In this document: positions 1 through 5,246 of the stretch, one piece after another
Position numbering within the stretch: the stretch's first letter is position 1
Layout of the letters: each line of letters begins with the position of its first letter
Source of the DNA: Microcaldota archaeon
Lineage (GTDB): Archaea > Micrarchaeota > Micrarchaeia > Micrarchaeales > CABMGC01
NCBI GenBank assembly: GCA_021851985.1
Contig: JAJZOS010000037.1
Span: forward strand, 1 to 7,264
Direction: 5' to 3'
Length of the DNA stretch: 7,264 nt
The notes under the pieces: generated by a model
The model's input: the letters and a program-made list of their open reading frames with translations, nothing else
What the model was told of the DNA's origin: nothing
Databases searched by the model: none
Position numbers and translations under genes: made by a program

Positions 1-243
1 TATCTTGTCGCTTATCTTTATGCCTTCTGGTGCGAGCAACACAGATTCACTGAAATCGTCGTATCTGACTTTCATGAGCAGGGCGGTATGGCCTGGATCA
101 TCTATGAAGTCAACAACTTCGCCAAATATCTTGCCTTCAACCTGCGTGCTCCTAAAATTAACGTCAGCCTTGAATGTGTTAGGTGGTTTTCTGTAGGCAT
201 TGCTTCCCTTTCCGCGCCGTTGTTGTTTCAATCGCTTTCCCAT
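1..243 (-). CDS. rpl2: Large ribosomal subunit protein L2 (uL2), archaeal type, N-terminal part
   Basis: This is the first 81 codons of ribosomal protein uL2; the rest lies beyond the left edge of the window. uL2 binds 23S rRNA near the peptidyl transferase centre and is needed for subunit association. The protein begins MGKRLKQQRRGKGSNAYRKP, the typical archaeal/eukaryotic uL2 start (MGKxLxQQRRGxGS). It continues with an OB-like region containing VVDFIDDPGHTALLMKV and LLAPEGIKISDKI, matching the family pattern of a V.DI..DPGR..P.A.V segment followed by LAPEG. The ATG at 243-241 is the only start that fits this N terminus. The gene lies 22 bp after the L23 stop on the same strand, as expected in the archaeal L3-L4-L23-L2 cluster. 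No strong Shine-Dalgarno is visible in the 22-bp gap (only a weak AGTGA), so translation may depend partly on coupling to L23. Identification is secure; the only defect is truncation by the window. Confidence 0.96.
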   Translation of the reverse strand, partial: MGKRLKQQRRGKGSNAYRKPPNTFKADVNFRSTQVEGKIFGEVVDFIDDPGHTALLMKVRYDDFSESVLLAPEGIKISDKI

Positions 244-265
244 CGTTTTCACTATTTATCTAATT

Positions 266-517
266 CTATACCAGTTTAAGCTTTCTTGCCACTTCCCCTG
301 CCTTGTATTCGGGCTTAAGCCTTATGAAAGCCTTCTTGAAGTTCTTTATTGACATAGAGGTATTTATGCTTTCCACTTTAACTCCAAACACCTCCTCAAA
401 TTCCTTTTTTATCTCTTTCTTGTTGGATCTGAAGTCCACAATATACGATATTGTGTTGTTCTTATCTATCATGCCCAGCGCTTTTTCTGTTGATATTGGA
501 TATAATAATGAAGTCAT
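266..517 (-). CDS. rpl23: Large ribosomal subunit protein L23 (uL23)
   Basis: This encodes an 83-residue uL23, which sits at the peptide exit tunnel of the 50S subunit and in archaea is part of the docking site for SRP and the Sec translocon. The family signature STEKA is at residues 9-13. FGVKVESINT is at about 44-53, and KKAFIRLKPEY near 61-71 matches the C-terminal strand of archaeal L23 (KKAYVRL.PE). The length is normal for archaeal L23. An upstream in-frame ATG at 589 would add 24 residues with no family counterpart and would lie inside L4, so I choose the ATG at 517. That start forms an ATGA overlap with the L4 stop and is preceded by a strong GAGGAG at 6 nt spacing. The overlap indicates translational coupling to L4. 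Confidence 0.95.
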   Translation of the reverse strand: MTSLLYPISTEKALGMIDKNNTISYIVDFRSNKKEIKKEFEEVFGVKVESINTSMSIKNFKKAFIRLKPEYKAGEVARKLKLV

Positions 518-1326
518 GCCTCTCTCCTCTTCTTTATTGCTTCTTCCGATATTGCCGCATTTATCGCAGATAATGCGCCCTCGGTCCATATGGATAGGCG
601 CGGTTCACCGCCAGGCGCAAGTTTCTCCACAGTAAGCTCATTTACAGGGCATACGTCCACGCCTGGTATATTTCTTCCTGCGCGCTCCACTGCACCAGTA
701 GATTTAGATACTATAAGTACACTCTTTCTGAATTTTCTTACCCCTGAAAGCCTCTTAAGCCCCTTTCTTATTTTTGGCGCATGCGATTTCTCCAGGTCCT
801 TAGAGGCTCCAAGTGCGGCAAGGATCTTTACGAGCTCCTTTGACTTTGAGACCTGTTCAATTCCATCTTCAACTACCAACGGCAAGTCCTTGGAATCTAT
901 TTCATACCTTGCCCTTATGAGCGCAGAATCTGAGCATCCGGCAACTGCGGATTTTAATGCCAATGCATATTCCCTGCTGTTTATTCTTTCTTCAAGTATT
1001 TTTTCTATCTTGTGTGGGTGTGCTCTCCTTCCCTTAACCGCTGAAGGTATTCTTCTTACGTCTCCCATCGCTCCTCCACCCAATTTCTGGCGTGGCCTTA
1101 TTGCTATACCCATATGTCTTCCTCTTCTGTATGCAGCGCTGTATTTTCCAACATATACTGCCGTGGTCTGCAAGCCTGCAAGGAGATAGTTTCCCTGCGG
1201 TTGATATCTTTTGCTCTGCTCTGACAGGATTGCCCTCATTACAATGTCTCGCCTGAATCTTCCGGCAAACACGTTGGGAAGCTCTATGTCCTTCTTTACT
1301 TTTCCTTCAATAGAATATACATTCAT
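514..1326 (-). CDS. rpl4: Large ribosomal subunit protein L4 (uL4), archaeal type
   Basis: This encodes a 270-residue uL4, a 23S rRNA-binding protein whose internal loop lines the peptide exit tunnel. The tunnel-loop region is visible at about residues 78-105 (RPRQKLGGGAMGDVRRIPS, then KGRRAHP). The archaeal C-terminal block is at about 219-252, including NIPGVDVCPVNELTVEKLAP and RLSIWTEGAL. The length is close to that usual for archaeal uL4 (about 250-270). The gene starts at the ATG at 1326, 6 nt after the L3 stop. Two other ATGs overlap this one (1330 and 1322) but are out of frame. No clear Shine-Dalgarno precedes it, only a weak GTGAT, so ribosomes finishing L3 probably reinitiate here. 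The stop overlaps the L23 start (ATGA). In some bacteria L4 represses its own operon; nothing here shows that for this organism. Confidence 0.96.
   Translation of the reverse strand: MNVYSIEGKVKKDIELPNVFAGRFRRDIVMRAILSEQSKRYQPQGNYLLAGLQTTAVYVGKYSAAYRRGRHMGIAIRPRQKLGGGAMGDVRRIPSAVKGRRAHPHKIEKILEERINSREYALALKSAVAGCSDSALIRARYEIDSKDLPLVVEDGIEQVSKSKELVKILAALGASKDLEKSHAPKIRKGLKRLSGVRKFRKSVLIVSKSTGAVERAGRNIPGVDVCPVNELTVEKLAPGGEPRLSIWTEGALSAINAAISEEAIKKRREA
524..529 (-). promoter_or_regulatory. Shine-Dalgarno site for L23 inside the L4 coding end
   Basis: On the minus strand GAGGAG lies 6 nt before the ATG at 517, inside the last codons of L4. It is one of the two strong Shine-Dalgarno sites in the window and it decides the L23 start: the longer reading frame from 589 would leave this site unused. 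The site presumably supports reinitiation at the ATGA overlap. Confidence 0.8.
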
Positions 1327-1332
1327 TCATAA

Positions 1333-2292
1333 TCACTGTTTTGACGCAATTGAAATATAATTTATCTGCGGAACTTTCTTTGGCGCAGAGCTTCTTATGG
1401 ATTTTCTGAATCTAAGGAGCCTCCTTGCAGGTCCAGGTATGGAGCCGTCAAGAACAACAAAATCATTTTTCACAATTCCATAGTTTAAGAATCCGCCCTT
1501 CACGTTTATCTGCGATACGTCCTTTTCACTGCCTATCTTGAGGACTCTCTTGTTAAGTTCGGTCCTGTAATTGTACCCCATATGGCCTGAATGCGGCACA
1601 GTGAACATTACTTTTGCAGGATGCCATGGGCCGAGAACTCCGAGATGGCGCACCTTTCCGGTGGCTTTCCTATAATTCCTTGCAACCCCGAACCTTTTTA
1701 TTACCCCTGCCCATCCCTTACCTTTTGATATTGATGTTACATCAATGTAGTCCCCTTCGCTAAGTATGTCCGATATCTTGATTTCCTTGCCAATGAATTT
1801 CTCTATAAAAGACAGCTTCTCTGCAACGTCCTTGCCGCCGACATGAAGCTCAAATCTCATAACCTTCTTATTCCCGAATCCCAGGTTGCTCGCATCCGAG
1901 AATGCAAGAGCAGTTGCATCAATAAATTCTGAAGATCTTGTTTTAAGTTCATTAATTTTCTCCGAGCCTTTGTTTATGCCTACCCTCTTTGCAAGGTTGG
2001 CGTCGTATGTTTCTGCAGAAGGCTGCCTGTAAAGGTATTTTTTACCATAAAATCTTATTCCATATATGAATATCTTAGGTATTTCCAGTATTGTTGCTGC
2101 CCTTGCAATTTCAGTGCCTTTTGAAGGTGATTCCCTATCATCAATCATCATTATGTGCGTCATGCCTGCCTTGAATGCAACCCCTCCAAGCAATCCCTGC
2201 TCTGCTACGCTCTTCCACGTCCTGACTCTGGGCATCTGCTTCTTAGCCCTCCGGTGCGGCCAATATTCCATTGACCCTTTTCGCATGCTCAT
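1333..2292 (-). CDS. rpl3: Large ribosomal subunit protein L3 (uL3), archaeal type
   Basis: This encodes a 319-residue uL3, which organises 23S rRNA near the peptidyl transferase centre and the factor-binding region. The N terminus MSMRKGSMEYWPHRRAKKQMP fits the archaeal/eukaryotic pattern (RRGSL.Y.PRKRA). The core block at residues 190-254 includes KGKGWAGVIKRFGVAR, LGVLGPWHPAKVMFTVP and the following GHMGYNYRTELNKRVLKIG, matching the family's KGKGF.GVVKRWG and GPWHPARV motifs. The length is slightly below the usual 330-365. An in-frame GTG at 2301 is rejected because it overlaps the AAGGAG Shine-Dalgarno. The ATG at 2292 has ideal 8-nt spacing; the ATG at 2286 is less well placed. L3 is the first gene of the ribosomal run and appears to have its own promoter. 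Confidence 0.96.
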   Translation of the reverse strand: MSMRKGSMEYWPHRRAKKQMPRVRTWKSVAEQGLLGGVAFKAGMTHIMMIDDRESPSKGTEIARAATILEIPKIFIYGIRFYGKKYLYRQPSAETYDANLAKRVGINKGSEKINELKTRSSEFIDATALAFSDASNLGFGNKKVMRFELHVGGKDVAEKLSFIEKFIGKEIKISDILSEGDYIDVTSISKGKGWAGVIKRFGVARNYRKATGKVRHLGVLGPWHPAKVMFTVPHSGHMGYNYRTELNKRVLKIGSEKDVSQINVKGGFLNYGIVKNDFVVLDGSIPGPARRLLRFRKSIRSSAPKKVPQINYISIASKQ

Positions 2293-2300
2293 AACTAGCA

Positions 2301-2306
2301 CTCCTT
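2301..2306 (-). promoter_or_regulatory. Shine-Dalgarno site for L3
   Basis: AAGGAG on the minus strand is 8 nt before the ATG at 2292 and fixes that start over the overlapping GTG at 2301. The same bases can pair with UCCUU just upstream through a UUUU loop, so the site could be partly hidden in a small hairpin (2301-2316). Confidence 0.75.
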
Positions 2307-2340
2307 AAAAAAGGAAAGGTATTAACTATTCCCTTAAATA

Positions 2341-2350
2341 CATTTATATT
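2341..2350 (-). promoter_or_regulatory. Predicted archaeal TATA box for the L3 ribosomal operon
   Basis: The minus strand reads AATATAAATG here, an archaeal TATA-box-like sequence. Placing transcription start about 26 nt downstream puts it near 2319 and gives a leader of about 27 nt that contains the AAGGAG site. A second AT-rich candidate (TATTTAAG, 2340-2333) directly follows it and could be the true box instead. This is inference from sequence and spacing only. Confidence 0.45.
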
Positions 2351-2371
2351 ACTATCTTCAAATCCCTGCGT

Positions 2372-2398
2372 TATGGAATTCCATAGGATTATCCTATG
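2372..2398. repeat. Two overlapping perfect palindromes upstream of the L3 promoter
   Basis: TATGGAATTCCATA (2372-2385) is a perfect 14-bp palindrome. CATAGGATTATCCTATG (2382-2398) is a perfect inverted repeat of two 8-bp arms around one central T. They share the four bases CATA at 2382-2385, so in single-stranded form they are mutually exclusive hairpins. They lie between the pilin A stop (2441) and the predicted L3 TATA box, about 22-57 bp upstream of the box. No T-run follows them in the direction of transcription, so an operator for a dimeric regulator or a transcript-end structure is more likely than a simple oligo-T terminator. The symmetry is directly seen; the role is unknown. Confidence 0.6.
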
Positions 2399-2440
2399 TA
2401 TTTTGCATATGAAATAATCCGAGTTGCGCATGAAACCTGT

Positions 2441-3070
2441 TTATGTCAGCTTCACGGAGAACCTTGCGATTCTCTGTATCAGGATTCTGGGCTCGTACTC
2501 TGATGAGGCATTATATCCTATCCACACATATCCTGACATGCTTGTACCTATTGCATTTGAAGTTATAAGCTGTCCAAGTTCATCTGGGGTGAAGCTCGCC
2601 GGATAAAATATCCATCCCTTGCCTATATACATTGTGACTGAATTTGTAGTGCCGCTTTGAAAGTATGCTATTGTGCCGCTGGAAGGAGGCGCATGATCAA
2701 CGCCGATTTGCGTTGCTGCAGGCAGAGGCACGTTTACTGAGAATACTGCTGGACCGAAATTACTTAAAAGTGTTGTATTTTCTAAAGATATAGCTACCAG
2801 TGCATTGTATTCTGGCTGGCCAGAAGCCTGGCCTACCGTGAACGTAAGCATGGCGAGCGTGTTTGTAGGAGTGCCGGGAGGAAGTATGTTTGTGAGGGTC
2901 ATGTTGGTGCAGAGAAATCCCGATTCAGATATGCAGCTCGTTCCTAGATTGTTGTTGCTGAAAACTCCGAGAGAGAAGAGCGCGATCAGCACGATCGCGA
3001 TTATGAGTATAGCCCATCCGTACGTCATCAGGTACTCCATCGCGCTCTGGAGCTTTACAGCCATCCGCAT
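2441..3070 (-). CDS. Class III signal peptide (type IV pilin-like) secreted protein, copy A
   Basis: This encodes a 209-residue protein with an archaeal type IV pilin-like leader: a short basic stretch (MRMAVKL), then Gln8-Ser-Ala-Met-Glu12, then a hydrophobic helix to about residue 37. A cut before Gln8 would place Glu at mature position +5, the hallmark of type IV pilins processed by prepilin peptidases (PibD/FlaK/EppA class). The helix would anchor the subunit in a filament or the membrane. The exported part (about residues 38-209) is Ser/Thr/Asn-rich, with Cys46 and Cys54 that may pair and N-glycosylation sequons at Asn56, Asn98 and Asn187. It is homologous to copy B along its whole length; by hand count 40 of residues 41-100 match. 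Met3 is an alternative start. There is no Shine-Dalgarno, and the TATA-like box about 26 bp upstream suggests a leaderless transcript. Whether it forms pili, adhesins or another surface structure cannot be told from the sequence. Confidence 0.85.
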   Translation of the reverse strand: MRMAVKLQSAMEYLMTYGWAILIIAIVLIALFSLGVFSNNNLGTSCISESGFLCTNMTLTNILPPGTPTNTLAMLTFTVGQASGQPEYNALVAISLENTTLLSNFGPAVFSVNVPLPAATQIGVDHAPPSSGTIAYFQSGTTNSVTMYIGKGWIFYPASFTPDELGQLITSNAIGTSMSGYVWIGYNASSEYEPRILIQRIARFSVKLT

Positions 3071-3105
3071 AATCTTATGTTTCTTGATGAAGATTAATAT
3101 CAGTT
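2931..3105. repeat. Near-identical direct repeat, copy 1 (pilin A promoter, leader and signal peptide codons)
   Basis: This 175-bp block matches 3680-3854 with only four mismatches by hand alignment (at 2945, 2955, 3064 and 3084), including a 108-bp run without any mismatch (2956-3063). It covers the 5' untranslated/promoter region and codons 1 to about 46 of pilin-like gene A. Beyond 3105 similarity fades within about 15 bp. On the coding side the genes remain homologous but clearly diverged. Confidence 0.95.
3092..3101 (-). promoter_or_regulatory. Predicted TATA box for pilin-like gene A
   Basis: The minus strand reads GATATTAATC, with its centre about 26 nt before the ATG at 3070. That is the spacing expected if transcription begins at or next to the start codon, which would fit the absence of a Shine-Dalgarno. 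The same 10 bases stand at the same distance before copy B. Confidence 0.5.
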
Positions 3106-3201
3106 GTGTTTTATTACTCTTGATTTTACAGTATGCATCTTCGATTTCATTGTATCATGCATCTAAACCACGAGCGTATCAGGCGCGTACATTAAATATC
3201 C

Positions 3202-3819
3202 CTATGTTATGGGCACCGTAATCCTGGCAACTCTCTGCACCATCATCCTTTTGCCAGATGGAGAAGTGCTGTTGTATCCTATCCATGCATATCCATTGAA
3301 AACGTGTCCTATGGAATTTGAGCCAAGGTTATAAACGCTCTGCAGTCCTCCTTGGCTCTGAAGGTTGCTGTTGCTTTGGTACCATATATATCCCCCACCC
3401 ATTTCTATTGTTACGGAATTTGTAGCGCCGCTCTGGAATGTGGGTACGGTTCCAGCATATGCGGATCCAATCTGTGCTGACATTGGCCATGGAATATGGG
3501 TGGAGAAGAACGGTATTATTGTGGTATTTTCTGGAGATATTATTATTAGTGCATTATATATTGCGGAGCCTGTTGCTTGTCCCAAATTGAATCTTAGTAT
3601 TGCTATTGTATTTGTATCTGCTCCTGCTGGAAGAATGTTAACCAATGTCAAGTTGCTGCACTCGAATCCGGATTCTGCAATGCAGCTCGTTCCGAGATTG
3701 TTGCTGCTGAAAACTCCGAGAGAGAAGAGCGCGATCAGCACGATCGCGATTATGAGTATAGCCCATCCGTACGTCATCAGGTACTCCATCGCGCTCTGGA
3801 GCTTTACAGCCACCCGCAT
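3202..3819 (-). CDS. Class III signal peptide (type IV pilin-like) secreted protein, copy B
   Basis: This encodes a 205-residue paralogue of copy A. The first 38 residues differ only at position 3 (Val for Met): basic MRVAVKL, predicted cleavage before Gln8, Glu12 at mature +5, and a hydrophobic helix to residue 37. The exported domain keeps Cys46/Cys54, three sequons (Asn56, Asn98, Asn183), an FQSGATNSVT block near 128-137, GYAWIGYN near 176-183 and a VQRVARITV ending near 194-202. Between about 101 and 127 and between 140 and 175 it differs from copy A in sequence and length. It starts 33 nt after the HMG-CoA reductase stop, and a TATA-like box about 26 bp before the ATG suggests its own leaderless transcript. 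Because Met3 is absent, the ATG at 3819 is the natural start, which supports Met1 in copy A too. The exact surface structure it builds is unknown. Confidence 0.85.
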   Translation of the reverse strand: MRVAVKLQSAMEYLMTYGWAILIIAIVLIALFSLGVFSSNNLGTSCIAESGFECSNLTLVNILPAGADTNTIAILRFNLGQATGSAIYNALIIISPENTTIIPFFSTHIPWPMSAQIGSAYAGTVPTFQSGATNSVTIEMGGGYIWYQSNSNLQSQGGLQSVYNLGSNSIGHVFNGYAWIGYNSTSPSGKRMMVQRVARITVPIT

Positions 3820-3854
3820 AATCTTATGTTTCCTGATGAAGATTAATATCAGTT
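3680..3854. repeat. Near-identical direct repeat, copy 2 (pilin B promoter, leader and signal peptide codons)
   Basis: This is the partner of 2931-3105, offset by 749 bp and identical at 171 of 175 positions by hand count. The high-identity block stops within the TAA stop codon of HMG-CoA reductase (3855-3853), so the duplicated unit appears to be the complete 33-bp intergenic promoter plus the start of the pilin gene. Confidence 0.95.
3841..3850 (-). promoter_or_regulatory. Predicted TATA box for pilin-like gene B
   Basis: GATATTAATC on the minus strand is centred about 26 nt before the ATG at 3819, inside the 33-bp gap after HMG-CoA reductase. Spacing predicts a transcript starting at or next to the ATG. 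An AGGA 14-17 nt upstream of the ATG is too far to be a good Shine-Dalgarno and is altered to AAGA in copy A. Confidence 0.5.
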
Positions 3855-5094
3855 ATGCTTTGTTTCTGCCGAGCTTCTGGTGCGCCTTCCCAAGCTCCCT
3901 TGTTGCAAGCGCAGAAAGCAGGTTCAGCTCTCCGGCCAAAACCACAGACGCTATTATCTCTGCAAGCTTCATTGCATTGCTGCCTGCTGGATTTCCCGGT
4001 CCGCATACATTCATCAGCGACAGCGCCTCCTTCTGGGTAGGTAAACCCGTGCCTCCCCCTACTGTCCCAATCTCCAACGCTGGCAGAGTGACTGCAATAT
4101 AAAGGTCTCTACCTCTTGCTTCTGTCCATGTATATCCGCTGCTGCTTTCCACTACCTGTGCCACATCCTGCCCTGTCGCAAGGAACATTGCAGCTATCGT
4201 GTTTGCAAAATGAGCATTGAATTGGGTAGCGCTCCCTGCGCGTGCGCTGCCTGCCCAATTTTTCCTCAGATTGACGTTGTTTACTGCATCTGCATCTGTC
4301 TTGAATATGTTCTTCAGCACGTCTTCTTTCACTACAACTTCAGCAACAACCGTCTTTCCCCTTCCGTTTATGCTGTTTATCAATGATTGTTTTTTGTCTG
4401 AACATACGTTTCCGCTTACGGCTATAAGCTTCGCTCCCTCAAAATGTTCTTCTATGAAGTTGCATCCTGCTTCTGTAGCTACAGTGGCCATGTTCATGCC
4501 CATTGCGTCTCCGGTTTTGTACGTGAACCTTAAGAATACGTTAGTTCCAGTTACCAACGGCTGTATATCTTCAAGTCTTCCATGGTTAGTTGTTTTTTCT
4601 GCAGCGCTCTTTATCTTCTTGAAGTTTTTGGGAAGCCATTCAAGGAATTTTTCAATGTCTACTATAGAATCAAACTGAAATACCGGACCTCTTGTCATTC
4701 CATCCTTTATTACTCTTACTGTAGAGCCGCCGCTTGCATTTATCGCCTTTATGCCCCTGCTTATACTGGCTATCAATGCTCCCTCTGTTGTTGAGAGCGG
4801 CACATATGTCTCTCCTGCAAAATATGCACCATTCACTTTTAATGGGCCTGCAACTCCTATGGGTATGCTCGTCATCCCTATAACATTCTCAGCATTTTTT
4901 CCTTTTATCAAGGAATAGTCTATTTTTGCAGAGCCGATGTTAGCAAGCGAAACGCCTTCAAGTTTTTCAATCCCCTTCCTCCTGATTTCAACAGCATCAC
5001 CTGCTTCCGCAAGCCTGTCTATCTCATGCAGGGCAATCTCTCCTCTCACGACTTTTTTTATCAATTCTTCCTTATTTTCCACTGAATCATCCAA
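3853..5094 (-). CDS. hmgA: 3-hydroxy-3-methylglutaryl-CoA reductase, class I (NADPH)
   Basis: This encodes HMG-CoA reductase, which reduces HMG-CoA to mevalonate with two NADPH, the committed step towards the isoprenoid chains of archaeal lipids. The product is 413 residues, normal for the soluble archaeal enzymes, with no membrane segments. All class I catalytic residues are visible: Glu104 in [10 protein letters not shown], Lys234 in CSDKK, Asp310 in ATGQD and His405 in KAHQKLGR. The cofactor motifs DAMGMN (196-201) and [12 protein letters not shown] (343-354) are intact, as is the substrate-side segment [13 protein letters not shown]. The start is uncertain: 5094 is a TTG, with a GTG at 5082 as alternative and no in-frame ATG nearby. 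Neither has a strong Shine-Dalgarno; the TATA-like box at 5121-5130 predicts transcription from about 5100, close to the TTG. The gene diverges from the oxidoreductase genes and is followed after 33 bp by pilin-like gene B. Confidence 0.96.
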   Translation of the reverse strand: MDDSVENKEELIKKVVRGEIALHEIDRLAEAGDAVEIRRKGIEKLEGVSLANIGSAKIDYSLIKGKNAENVIGMTSIPIGVAGPLKVNGAYFAGETYVPLSTTEGALIASISRGIKAINASGGSTVRVIKDGMTRGPVFQFDSIVDIEKFLEWLPKNFKKIKSAAEKTTNHGRLEDIQPLVTGTNVFLRFTYKTGDAMGMNMATVATEAGCNFIEEHFEGAKLIAVSGNVCSDKKQSLINSINGRGKTVVAEVVVKEDVLKNIFKTDADAVNNVNLRKNWAGSARAGSATQFNAHFANTIAAMFLATGQDVAQVVESSSGYTWTEARGRDLYIAVTLPALEIGTVGGGTGLPTQKEALSLMNVCGPGNPAGSNAMKLAEIIASVVLAGELNLLSALATRELGKAHQKLGRNKA

Positions 5095-5120
5095 TTGTGC
5101 TTCTAATTGGAGAATGAGAC

Positions 5121-5130
5121 CTTATTTAAA
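5121..5130 (-). promoter_or_regulatory. Predicted TATA box for HMG-CoA reductase
   Basis: The minus strand reads TTTAAATAAG, close to the archaeal TATA consensus, about 30 bp before the TTG at 5094. A transcript starting about 26 nt downstream (near 5100) would have a leader of about 6 nt to the TTG or about 18 nt to the GTG at 5082. Confidence 0.5.
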
Positions 5131-5209
5131 GCGCGATATTAAAGTTTGTTGATTGTCTAATCCCAGGCATCATTTAAAAACCATTAAAGTTACAGGAATG
5201 ACGAATACG

Positions 5210-5219
5210 GATATTAAAC
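5210..5219 (+). promoter_or_regulatory. Predicted TATA box for the 2-oxoacid:ferredoxin oxidoreductase genes
   Basis: GATATTAAAC lies about 32 bp before the ATG at 5247, predicting transcription from about 5241 with almost no leader. The core GATATTAA is the same as in both pilin promoters. No Shine-Dalgarno is present before the ATG, consistent with a leaderless or near-leaderless message. Confidence 0.5.
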
Positions 5220-5246
5220 TATCTGTACTCATATTTGTTGTTTGCT

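Noticed and set aside
518..589. Longer L23 start with a CDKCGNIGRS segment resembling half a zinc finger
   Set aside because: The extension overlaps L4 codons, has no counterpart in archaeal L23 and would bypass the strong Shine-Dalgarno before 517.
590..1189. Open frame of 199 codons on the plus strand
   Set aside because: It is antisense to ribosomal protein L4 and has a low-complexity, Ser/Leu/Phe-rich translation typical of a shadow frame.
2293..2301. GTG start for L3 at 2301
   Set aside because: The GTG overlaps the AAGGAG site, so no ribosome binding site would remain for it; the ATG at 2292 is ideally spaced.
2307..2312. T6 run on the minus strand as a terminator for the pilin genes
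   Set aside because: It lies within the predicted L3 leader immediately before the Shine-Dalgarno, downstream of the likely promoter, and is more easily read as leader sequence.
3133..3164. Repeated ATGCATCT (3133-3140 and 3157-3164) between the pilin genes
   Set aside because: An 8-bp repeat around the common ATGCAT palindrome is too short to separate from chance and has no clear position relative to a promoter.
3365..4102. Open frame of 245 codons on the plus strand
   Set aside because: It is antisense to pilin-like gene B and the 3' end of HMG-CoA reductase, both clear family members, and its translation shows no recognisable domain.
5235..5246. TTG start four codons upstream for the oxidoreductase alpha subunit
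   Set aside because: It would lie upstream of the predicted transcription start near 5241, and the protein from the ATG at 5247 already matches the usual gamma-domain beginning.
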